In this document: piece after piece, positions 1 to 9,506 of the stretch | Position numbering within the stretch: position 1 is the stretch's first letter | Layout of the letters: every line of letters starts with the position of its first letter | Source of the DNA: Nematopogon swammerdamellus | Taxonomy: Eukaryota > Arthropoda > Insecta > Lepidoptera > Adelidae | Direction of reading: 5' to 3' | Assembly (NCBI GenBank): GCA_946902875.1 | Contig: OX336355.1 | Coordinates: forward strand, 9,631,347-9,695,346 | DNA: 64,000 bases | Position numbers and translations under genes: made by a program | Notes under the pieces: model-generated | The model's database searches: none | What the model saw: the letters and a program-made list of their open reading frames with translations, nothing else | What the model was told of the DNA's origin: nothing

Positions 1-27
1 GTAGATACATCCATACATACGTCGTAG

Positions 28-342
28 GCACATAAAACACGCTGTATACCGACAGCCGGGGTAATCATAGTAATCGGTGTTGCGCTGCACGAACTCTGGT
101 AAATTACAGCATAACACCCACCACCACGTTAGCAAAGTATTAGAACAAGATAAGCAGCAAGCAGCAAGTAAGGCACGCACGCCCACCTAAGCCTGACTGT
201 GGAAGGACCGTGCTAATATGTGAGGAGAGGGGCTATCCTGTCGCCTTTTAGCACGGCATCTCGTCCTTATCCCTTAGTCGCCCTTACGACATGCATGGGA
301 GAGATGCAAGATTCCTATTTAGTACCGGCCCCACATGGTGCA
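28..342 (+). repeat. Interspersed repeat family D, near full length
   Basis: The same sequence, diverged, recurs at 15940-16207, 21590-21905 and 57205-57535 (+), and inverted at 29135-29335 and 47415-47655. Landmarks are 'cagcataacacc' near the start, 'ggaaggaccgtgc' in the middle, and 'tcccttagtcgcc' with 'taccggccccaca' at the end. No open frame is kept. It is probably a SINE or the tail of a LINE; no terminal inverted repeats are visible. Confidence 0.75.
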
Positions 343-483
343 TAGAGTAGGTACATAATAAAATAATATCAATGTTATAGCTATCTATGACGTATAACCT
401 AACCGGTTTACTTACTGGTAAGACCCATGTCAGACCTTAAAGTAGGTAGTGGGTGGGTAATTGAGATAAGAAAGGAAGATTGT

Positions 484-846
484 CAGCCTCGGTAGCTCAG
501 TGGTGCCGTCGGTCGACTGCTGTCAAGCAACGGAGAGCGCGGTCAGTACTTGGATGGGTGACCGCTGAACCGTTGGTTCGGATTCCACGTTAAACTGTAG
601 GTCCCTTCTCTTCTTACCTTACTAGGTCGTAGGGCTTATCCCGCCCGGGATTATACGACCGCACTGAACGAAATGTCGGTCGAAACGGTTTTTTGTTAAT
701 AGTTTGTGTTTTCCGTCCAGTTCAGTGTAGCCGACATGAAATGAAGGGAAGAACTGACATGGCACCTAGTTCACCCGGTGTTATGGGCTGACATAATGGA
801 TGTTGTAGGTGATGTAGTCGCAACAGTGTCAGTTTCCAAAAAAAAA
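484..846 (+). repeat. SINE (family A, HaSE-like) with a compound 5S rRNA/tRNA-like head
   Basis: The head holds a tRNA A-box-like stretch (tagctcagtggt, about 493-504), then a stretch that closely matches the internal control region of 5S rRNA (aagcaacg... and ggtcagtacttggatgggtg, 525-565), then a tRNA B-box-like ggttcggattcc (575-586). The body begins near 'cttactaggtcgtaggg' and the tail ends in 'cagtttcca' plus an A-run. Other copies of the body lie throughout the window. From memory this fits the lepidopteran HaSE1/HaSE3 SINEs, HaSE3 being described as 5S-derived; the family name is an inference. Confidence 0.8.
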
Positions 847-863
847 AGGAAGGTTTGTATGGG

Positions 864-1107
864 GGACCGACCGACCGTTGAGGCCACCGAGTGTTGAGGC
901 TGACCCTGGTTCGGATTCCCTGTAAAACTGTAGGTCTTTTTTCTTACCTTCCAAGGTAATAATAGGTGGTAAGCTCGGTTGAAACAGCTATGAAAATATA
1001 TCGTGTTTTCCGACTTTTCCGCCTCAGTGTAGCCGCCACGCGCGACCAAAGGGAAACGCCGCCATTGCACGTTCAGCAAGGTGCGATGGCTTGACACCAC
1101 AACAGGT
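864..1107 (+). repeat. Diverged SINE family A copy
   Basis: It contains the head end 'ggttcggattccctg', the 'taggtggtaagctcgg' body start and 'cctcagtgtagccgcc', followed by a degenerate tail. It directly follows the copy at 484-846 in the same orientation. Confidence 0.6.
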
Positions 1108-1162
1108 GTATGTAACCAAATATACCAGGTTTTTTTAAATTAAAATCGCGACATATGGCGCA

Positions 1163-1285
1163 CAGGCATCCATAAGGCGTCTAACGGCGCCCATGGACAA
1201 ATTGGTCGTATGCGGGGGGTTACGAATGCCATGCTGGCCTGACAGCTGCCCATTCACGCCCCTCTTGAAGGACCCTAGACTGTAA
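1163..1285 (-). repeat. Repeat family C (SINE-like), inverted copy
   Basis: It holds the inverse of a repeat also found at 5435-5560 and 53098-53245 (-) and at 11980-12130 and 56815-56980 (+). Shared landmarks are 'tacgaatgccatgc', 'ggcctgac' and 'ttcacgcccct'. It is non-coding. Confidence 0.65.
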
Positions 1286-2214
1286 TTGGGGGGAAATATT
1301 TGAGCAGGTTCCATAAAAAGGTACGTAAGATAGATAGGTATAATGAAAGAGAATATTTATTTATATAACTTGTATAACGTAATATCATTATATTATGTAT
1401 TTAACTAAGTCGTTAAGGGACTTGGCACTTGCATAAATAAAACAGGAACGGAAGCCGCAAAATGACTTCTTTTTATTCAAATAAAGTGTACGAGAACAGT
1501 TTTTGGCTCGAAGCCCACAATCGAAAGACAAACAGATGCCCTCGACACTTTTATATGCCGACTAGCAAATGAATACCTAAACGATTTCCCACTTTCGAAA
1601 CATCTTAGAAAATAGACAGATTATTTATATTGAATAAATAAACATTTTTTGCTCTGGCTGATTACCAGTGCAGTATGGTGTGGTGTAAGAGATATACAAT
1701 AATCGGACGGAAATGAAATTACATAATTCTTCGTACGTTGCTAGGTGCTATCCGCCGTGACGACGACTCAAGATAAGTGAAGGGAGTGTGTTCACTATAG
1801 ATCTGATACACTATGAAATGATAACAATTGATCTACATTCTGATATAGAGATTGTGTGACATTTTATTTATAACCAATAGGTACCAACATGCCCAACATG
1901 TGGTGTAGTGGTGGGTGGATAGTATTTTTAAAGAGCATAACGTAATTGGATACATCGCCCACGTGATGAAATTAGGTGCCACGCCAGTGCTTCCCTTTTG
2001 ATCGCACCGGCCGCCGTCTACAATACGAACTTTATTTTCACAGCCATTCCGATTTGTCGACCTACATTTAAACCGAGATTTAAACTAACTAAAGTAAACT
2101 AAAGTAGTAAAATAAACTTCCTGAAGGACGAGAGATGATACACATTTAATATCGTTTAAAATCTACAAAAACACAGGACTTAGTTCAGCGCTTATTAGTA
2201 TTTTTAGGTATTTT
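1286..2214. other. Intergenic stretch, AT-rich
   Basis: No gene is seen here. Part of it (about 1905-2030) looks like a very diverged inverted copy of the family A SINE ('gtgccacgccagtgcttccc'). The rest has no recognisable structure. Confidence 0.5.
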
Positions 2215-2700
2215 TATTTCACCTCACGTGGTAGTTACATCACCTACTACCTCCGTGATGCGAGCCCATAACATCTTTGTGAACTAGGCGCAATGTCATT
2301 GCTGCCTTTTGGTCGTGTCGGCTAATAATGAACTGGATGTCAAGTAAACACGAATTAAACACGAATAATACTGATAAGGTACCTACTAACAACAAGTAGT
2401 GACTTTTGCTAATTTAGTTTGTCAGTTCTTCTTCGCATTGAATTAGAACTGGCGGAATTTTCGACATTCTAAATTAAGCGCATACGCGGAATACGGAAAT
2501 ATGGAAGGATACGTGAAATATCTACCCATGGGTGAAATTATACAATAAACAATAATTAACAATAAAATATTTCATAATCGCTTGGACCGACTTTTCACTC
2601 AGTCGGTGGTATCAATCTGGTCGGATTAAAACCTAATATATATGCTAAAGGGAAGGAACCTACAGTTTTAGGTACGTGCCGAATACGAACCACGAATAGC
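2215..2700 (-). repeat. Broken, diverged SINE family A copy
   Basis: The inverted tail part (cacctactacctccgtgatg, 2239-2258) and the inverted 5' body part (cactcagtcggtggtatcaa, near 2600) are separated by about 250 bp of unrelated AT-rich sequence. This suggests an old copy split by an insertion. Confidence 0.5.
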
Positions 2701-2879
2701 CTCGACGCTACGAAGTTTTCGGCAGATGTATAAAACATTAATTTTAGTTCCGACTGTACATTTGACACAGTCTATCTGCTGACCACACATTTACTACTCC
2801 TAAGGCGTCTGTGTTGTTTCTTACAAGCCTCAATTACCTACAACCCTTTCGTTTTCCTATGTCTTCCGCTGTGCCGCAG

Positions 2880-2887
2880 TATAAAAG
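2880..2887 (+). promoter_or_regulatory. TATA box of the alanine-rich protein gene
   Basis: TATAAAAG stands 98 bp before the ATG at 2978. An initiator-like tgtcatcac lies about 25-30 bp downstream, so transcription probably starts near 2908-2912. A strong TATA box fits a highly and stage-specifically expressed structural protein gene. Confidence 0.7.
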
Positions 2888-2977
2888 CATATAGCTCAAC
2901 CTGGCTGTCATCACAAACTCACAAGCTTCGCTCAGAGAGGAGACATAACTGGTGATTTCAGTTCGGTGTTGTGAAAA

Positions 2978-5900
2978 ATGGCTTTTGCATTTTCGGTAAG
3001 ATTAGAACATTTGTTTTCTTTTATCTTGCCATGTTATTATTTTTATAAATTGCACTGCTGAACAAAAGTAACAGTACCTAGTGTAGTAGGGGATATCAGA
3101 AAGCAATTTCTTACAGTCAAACTTTCCACTGTTTCCGCATTGTATGTATCTCGCCTTGTCCATAATTTTAATTTTGTTATTCTAGCGTCGCGCTTTCTAT
3201 AAAATACTTGGGGTATTTATTATTTTATTGCCATTGAAGAAAAAAATTTCATAAAATATAAAAAGTAATACTAATGGCATAATTTAAAAGCTACCTAACA
3301 AACATTAAAATACCTTTCAAAAGGGGCCTTTTCAAAAATGTTTATAGAACTCTTGCGGCATTACCCCGCTGGATGGCAGGCTTAACCTTTGAATGCAGTA
3401 GGCCCTTGATTGCGGGACGACGCCGCGCCAGCAGCAACCAGCAGAGGCCCAAACCTATATTTTATTTATTTATGAAGTTATTAGTTTTTTATTTATGATG
3501 TATTTACTTATATGTTATATTACTGATTATTGATATAATGAATTGGAATATATTATATTGAACGACATTTTTACAAAAACAGTTTAATTATTTACGGTGA
3601 AATAAGACGGTAATTAACGTTTGCAGAAACTGCTGGCGCTGCTGGCAAGCTCAGGGCTTGTGCTCGCTGGTACAGCTCCTGAGAAGCGCAGTCTGCCTGG
3701 CTGGCCCTGGGCCGCATGGCCGCCGACCTGGGCGACACCGGTTGCAGGTAAACATCAACCAGTACCGACCATGAGAGGCCATAAGCTTTGATCTCGTAAA
3801 ATTATTGTCCTGTCGTCCTCTGTTCTCAGAAGTTCCCAAAACAACTTCTGAGTACGCATAGCTTTTTGAAATCGTTCCTATGTCGTACCGTACGGCGAAT
3901 ATATGGTATGGTCTTCCGGTTAATGCGTGAAATAAAACGAAGTTACAAAGTAGATGTTTGTATTTTGAAAGTACAAACCAAACATATCAGTAAAAGTTTA
4001 GCAATTTTTTTTTCTTACTATAACGACTTAAATAATGTCTGCGACTATGAAATTGAGGAATATATAATCCATAACGTGGGGATCTTCAAAATGCGTGGTA
4101 ATAAATAGACCTTTTTGTCCGCCTTATATTGCTGGCATACTTAGAGGCTCTCTGATCTTGGTTTCGTGAGGAGTTGTGTAATTGCTGTGTGTGGTCTTCC
4201 CTGAAACTTTTTGTCGCAGCCTCCTGTTCAAACTACTATAGGTACTAACGGTCTCATACAAAATATTCCACAAAAGTGTCGCACTGGTTTGTTACCAATT
4301 ACATACAAAAGTGACGTACTATGGTATGGAGCAGCGGTTCACAATTATTTTCGTCTATACGGAACCCTCAATGATCATCCTTCTGTTGGCGGAACACCAA
4401 GTCAATTAAAAAAGTTAATTGGCTATTGTGAGCATAAAAAATAAATTTATGTGACCTATACCCTGTACTAAATTGTTGGCGGATTATCGTGTTTGATTTG
4501 AATAACAAGACTATAGTTTGAAAATAAAAACATAATGTAACACGTTTTTTATTAGGGAGAGCGTTTTGTGCTTTTTCCGGCTGTAACCCACGGAACCCCT
4601 GTGACCCTTCCGTGGAACCACAGGGTTCCGCGGAAAACCTTTTGGGAGCCACTGGTATGGAGTATGAAATTGGTAACATTTTCGTGGAACTTTCATACCA
4701 TAATCCCGCCTTTTTACTAAGTATGCTCTCCACCTTTAGACGCATGGGGTCCCGTCGAACACAGCGTGTCCCCGAGCGAGGTGGCGGGCGCTGTGGCGGC
4801 GGCAAAGGACGCGTCCGCGGCTGTCATGGCGGCGCAACATCAAGTTGACGAGGCGAAGCACGTCGTGTTGGCGCAACAGCGCCTCGCTAGCGCCAAAGAA
4901 GCTGCCGCAGCGGAGACAATCCAGCGCAGGTATTACTTCTGCAGAGATGCCTCTGTTGGGGTACGGCAGCAATTTCGTCTAATAGTGGCGTCGAACATCA
5001 CGGAGTAATGCGCTTATCTCCCTAAGTTGTATCCGGCTCGAAGGACTAGCGGAATGTGACACGAAGTACCACATGAAATATCAAATGGCCGCTCTGCGTA
5101 TCCCCTTTTCCTGTTCTGTTCGAGGGACAAAAATGTTGCTGTTCACATACTTCACGTAATTTATTTCCAAAAAGTAATACGTAGTCGTCTTCTAAACTAT
5201 AGATATCTCTAAGCTCATCTCAATCGGATGTAACTGAAGCGCGACCGATTCTGGCTACTTGTTTCAATTTCAAATTAATCAATCGAATCAATTAGACTCT
5301 CGTCAATCAATCGTTCAATTGACTTTGTTTTGGCAGCGCGTGCCGTGCGTCATTTGCACTAAGTATACCGTTAGTATTCATTATTATAATATTTTTTATG
5401 GATAGTGCAACATTTGGCCTCGTTTCTTTCACCTACAAATAGGTGTCTAACGATGCCCATGGACATTCTGTGATGCACGGGGATTACGAATGCCATGCCG
5501 GCCTGACCGAGGGCCTGAAAGGAGCCTTTTCACGCCCCTTTTGAAAAACCCTAGGCTGGACTATGTATTTTAGGAACCAACAGCTAAACAGTTGTCTATC
5601 AGAATTATCTCCATGTAGTGCCATAGATTCCTATGTTGTATACATTGTTCATGAAAAGTTGTCTGTTTACAATCCTTCCTTACCTTTAATAAAATCCAAC
5701 GTTTGCTTTCTGTCTGTCTGTCTGTATGTATATCTGTCTGTCCGCTTATAACTCGACAATCACTAAACCGATTTCAATTTAAAAAATTCTACGAATAGCG
5801 TGATTCTTCCCATCAGCTATAGGCTACTTACTATCACGCTAAATGGCTTATGAGGTTAGCAGAGAAGTGAAATATGAGAGCGGGCGGAGCCGCGGGCACA

Positions 5901-7557
5901 GCTAGTTTTCTATAAAAGCCTTCTTACATTGTGTAAAATAGCATTTGTGTGTGTTCATTTTATTTTTGACGCGATGACGTCACGTCTTATAAATTGATGA
6001 GCACCGGCTGCACGCACGAAAGCGTGTCACGTTGATATTCAAAGTTACTATGGAAACGTCTTAAGAAGTAAAACTGTCAAGATCAGACAACAGAAGTTTT
6101 GATGGCCAGTCACAAGATGATTAATCTTTCTACTGGAAATAGAAATTACTGATCTTTAATCTATGTACTACGATTATTCCACGTCATCACGTAAAACTAT
6201 CGTCCGTAAACCGACTTTACAGACAACCAATTTTTTTTCAATATAATAAAAAGCGATGCTTGTGACAGCGAGGCGGTGTCGAGCGCTGTGCGCGCGCATG
6301 CGCTGGCCGCCGCGCAGGCCGTGGTGGGCGCGCAGTCGGCGCTGGCGGCGGCGCGCGCACGCGTGGCGGCCGCGCAGCGCGTTGCCTCCGCGCGCGAGTC
6401 CGACGCGGCGCGGGTGCTTCACCGCTCCGCTCACCATCAGGCGAAGCAACTGCAGAGAGCTGGTATACCACGCTCCTGTTTTTTTTTTATGGAAACTGAC
6501 ACGGTTGGCTATATCACCTACAACATCCGTGATGTCAACCCATAATACCGGGTGAACTTGGTGCCACGTCAGTGCTTCCCTTCGGACGTGCCGGCTACAC
6601 TGAACTGGACGGAAAACATAAACTTAAAACATAGCCGTTTCGACCGACCTTTCATTCAGTGCGGTGGTAGCAACCCGGGCGGGCTAAACCCTACCACCTA
6701 GTAATATAAGAAGGGAGTTATATCCCTTAGTCGCCTTTTACGACATATACGGGGAGAGACGCAGTGGGGCTATTCTTTAAAAGTACCGGCCCCTGTTATG
6801 CTCTCTCTAGTCTTGCAGCACTCTAGTTAGTGCCATAGAGTAACTCATACGGGGAGTTTGTTAGTGCGAATTGTTGTTAATGTCGCGGAAGGCGCATGCG
6901 CGCTTGAAGGGTCTGAACCTGCTCCAAGTCGCCGTTTCCGGTCGATACTATCCTCAATACAATAACTCGTGAGTGTGAGTAACTGGGTTGGTACTTGGTA
7001 TCACCGTACTGGATGTAAGATGGCCGCATAGCAGCTTCGGTTGTGTTCTCCTGTAGTCCAGTAATAGCCAGCAGCAAAAGGGAAGTCTCTGGTATTGCAC
7101 CTACCTTCTCGGAAGTGATATTGGCTGGTCGGGGCCCCTTCGACTCAGCCACCCATACCGAATTACATAAAAAAAATACTTTAGTAAGGATAGTAGGTAC
7201 AAGATTCTTCAAGGTTTTTTTAATACACTCATAGACGCAGAGAAGCGTAAATTCACAGCCAGTTTATTCCAGGTTTTTAGCGACTACGAAACACTAAAAC
7301 TAAAATTAATGTTTCCAGACGTGGAAGCTGTCAAGCTCTCCGTGCTAGCCAGCTCTGGTGCGGCGGGCGCAGCAGGCGCCGCTCACCAGGCGGCTGCGGC
7401 GCGCCATGCGGCCCTCAATCCGGGACCCTGGGTGCCCGCACCGTGGGCCCCAGCGCCCGCACCGTGGGCCCCAGCGCCCGCACCGTGGGCACCCGCGCCG
7501 GCACCGTGGGCACCCGCCCCGGTAGCGCACTGGGCCCCAACGCACACGTGGCCTTAA
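2978..7557 (+). CDS. Secreted Ala-rich protein with PWAPAPA repeats, probably cuticular
   Basis: Five exons can be joined: 2978-2995, 3627-3747, 4740-4929, 6269-6462 and 7319-7557. All introns have GT/AG ends and the phases match, giving 253 residues ending in TAA. Exon 1 holds only six codons, a pattern common in insect cuticular protein genes, and the signal peptide (MAFAFSKLLALLASSGLVLA) is split by intron 1. The mature part has a Trp/Pro-rich block, then two Ala-rich, probably helical exons full of Ala, Val, Gln and Arg (about residues 47-175), then a tail of four PWAPAPA-like units. There is no chitin-binding R&R motif, so it would belong to the motif-poor 'hypothetical' class of cuticular proteins. 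Secretion is well supported; the cuticle role is inferred from composition and gene structure. Confidence 0.75.
3320..3400 (-). repeat. Short retroelement polyprotein tail fragment
   Basis: Read on the - strand, this matches the end of the coding relic at 27236-27720 (ccatccagcggggtaatgcc, encoding a frame like AIQRGNAA). It is a small 5'-truncated piece inside intron 1 of the alanine-rich gene. Confidence 0.55.
3780..4450 (+). other. Unexplained intronic stretch with exon-like end
   Basis: Pieces of this region (aaatcgttcctatgtcg, gtcttccgg, tggtttcgtgagg) recur in diverged form at 12785-13100, so part of it is an interspersed repeat. At 4210-4219 'tttgtcgcag' looks like a splice acceptor. 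It is followed by an open frame to the TAA at 4442 that would encode an ordinary-looking 75-residue C-terminus (ending CEHKK), then 'aataaattt'. I do not recognise it. It could be a terminal exon of a transposon or nested gene, or chance. Confidence 0.35.
5435..5560 (-). repeat. Repeat family C, inverted copy
   Basis: Landmarks are 'aggtgtctaacgatgccc', 'gaatgccatgccggcctg' and 'ttcacgccccttttgaa'. It lies in intron 3 of the alanine-rich gene and mirrors the copy at 11980-12130. Confidence 0.75.
5700..5905 (+). mobile_element. Helitron-type 3' end
   Basis: A run of 'tgtctgtctgt' and a diverged body end in 'gccgcgggcacagCTAG' followed by T. A CTRR end next to a T, with a GC-rich short hairpin just upstream, is the usual Helitron terminus. 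The 5' end is not recognised, so the copy is probably truncated. Confidence 0.6.
5964..6240 (+). repeat. Repeat family E with gacgt...acgtc-type ends
   Basis: It is shared with 50820-51068: both begin 'ttgacg(c/t)gat(g/a)acgtcac', contain 'accggctgcacgcacg' and end 'aaccgactttacagacaacc'. The inner ends are partly inverted (gataacgtca / tgacgttatc in the second copy), which suggests a small DNA transposon. It stops 28 bp before exon 4 of the alanine-rich gene. Confidence 0.6.
6479..6721 (-). repeat. SINE family A, inverted
   Basis: It starts with a T-run and 'atggaaactgacacggttgg' (the inverted tail) and ends with 'accctaccacctagt' plus 'aagaaggga'. It is a body-and-tail copy without the head, directly after exon 4 of the alanine-rich gene. 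A 3' fragment of repeat family D (6722-6800, + orientation) abuts it. Confidence 0.8.
6985..7175 (+). repeat. SINE family B
   Basis: Landmarks are 'tggatgtaagatggccgc', 'gttctcctgtagtccag' and 'ccacccataccgaatta' plus an A-run. Other copies lie at 20440-20650, 29395-29635, 30085-30260 and 46855-47096 (+), and at 41455-41640 and 62140-62215 (-). Its start resembles the family A body, so the two families are probably related. Confidence 0.75.
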
Positions 7558-9480
7558 ACGCCACACAAACAAGGCTAAGGAAAATGTCGACTGAAACTGC
7601 AACGAATTTGACTGATGTTTTTGTTAGGTACTAATAAGTATAAGAAAATGTATTATTTTGTTATTATTATGTTACATAGTTACCTGTTTAAGTTATGCTA
7701 CGCTACGAGTTCACCGGAATTTCTATTAAGAATTATTTAGCTCCAGCTGCCTGGGGTTCCCCCCTGAAATTCCGGCGGGTGAGATTTTGTAATAATAATG
7801 TCTTCAAATATTTTCAGTTTTACATAGGTACGAGTAAAGAACGAAAGAAAGAAAGAAGAAAAAAGAATGTTTTTTTGTGCATACATAATGGAGTATTTTC
7901 AAATTATCCCGGTTTCCCAAAATAGGATTCCCTTTGTAAGTGAAGAAATTTATGAAAGTGAATATCAAAGTGTTTGTGAAAAAAATTGCAATAAAATATT
8001 TTACATTCCTTAACAATAACATTTATTTTCACTTATTTTACCTACTTAATAATACCTTAACAGCAGTACCCACAGCAGTAGCAAATGAACACATAACATC
8101 GAATCGCTCGGGAGCCGAAAAAATTCAGTTCTTTGGGAAATAATCGCTCAAACCGTAACAGCGACCTTCTCCATGTATCGCCACCAAATATCTCAATGTG
8201 ATCAGTTTATCACCTAGCTTTCTAGAAGTCTTCACGCCACGGTCTATATGACTTTCATTCAACCTTATAATTGCACGCATTAATGAACAATCTCTTGGCA
8301 TCTTACTCACTAAGATGTTCCCTGCATAGTATCATGTAGAGACACGTACGAGCGTAGAGGCACTATTATCAATCTACGCATAGGAGTAATAACCTAGAAC
8401 CTTCTAACATCAACAACTAGCGATGGTACTTGTGACAAGGTTCTAGACATGCAATTTCAAGTTCGCCTTTATATCGACGTAAGTACATAATAGGTATATT
8501 AAATAGCAGTAATTGAATCTTACCATCAAAGCTAAATAAAATAGTGATGATGATATAAATATTGGTCCTTCGAGCCGGATTTAAAATTATCCTATTGACA
8601 AGTACACGAGATACCTAAGTTTTATTTCTTCACATCATATCGTTTATTCGCACCCTGCACCTCTGTCATCTCGATCGTAAGGAGGTGTGGCAAAAACTGT
8701 GCGGTGTGAGGCTGCAATCAATAATAGCGCTGATCCGCCTGCGCGGTAACCATGGCGACCATTGAGACCGCCATCTTCTGGCGACCTTCTATCTCCTCCA
8801 GCTGATCTGGGTGGGAATGAAGCATTCAATCTCTCGCTAGTCTGCAACTGCCAAGCGAATGCCAAACGTTTTAGTGTTGTCTCGCTTTTATCGCCTTAGT
8901 TAGAGCGAGACGAATGGCGAATGTTCAGCGAATAAGCAGACGAATCTGTACCTTGAATGAAAGAAGCATTTTCGTTCCCGTTCCCGGCTTTCAGGGAGGG
9001 GAGAAAGGGCGTGTTATGTCAAATATTCATAGGTAATTGAAGTTTTGTTGTGGGCTCTAGATTGTCGAGAGCCGTTTAATTGGCGCTATGGTGCTGCTAA
9101 ATCTGTGCTGAAATATTTAGGGAAGGCTCTGAAATTAGGTAAGTTTATATTGTTTTGAAGCATAAACCCATACAAACGATAGACGTGACAAATTATAGAA
9201 GAATTATTCCTTAACTTTTTTGCTTGAAAATAGAGTGATTTCTTGTCCAGTGTCATGCCTGTTTATTTATAGGATAGGGGCAGCACGATGATGATAATAG
9301 AATTTTCTTACAATCCTCCACGTACCTACACAGCAACATTTACCTTTGGTGTGCAGTAAGATTCATCGCGATGTATTCCTTAACCGGAGTGACGGTTGCA
9401 TTATGCACGGCACAGAATTCATTCTGAACTGTTTGGTGTACATCTGGGATTCGAACTTCCGGCTAGTGCCGGTGCCTAAT
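7558..9480. other. Intergenic region upstream of Nmdar1
   Basis: No gene or repeat family is recognised with confidence. A short GC-richer island at about 8640-8860 has a chance open frame on the - strand. The promoter and any 5' non-coding exon of Nmdar1 should lie here: 'tttattccag' just before 9498 looks like a splice acceptor, so the first coding exon may be exon 2 of the transcript. Confidence 0.45.
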
Positions 9481-9506
9481 CGTTATATTTATTCCAGTTG
9501 ACAAAC

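Noticed and set aside
484..600. A tRNA gene with A and B boxes
   Set aside because: The spacing between the boxes is about 80 bp with 5S-like sequence between, and no cloverleaf can be drawn.
7345..7602. Genes overlapping the last exon of the alanine-rich protein
   Set aside because: Both the - strand frame and the + strand frame at 7443-7634 (TVGPSART repeats) are shadows of the PWAPAPA repeat exon.
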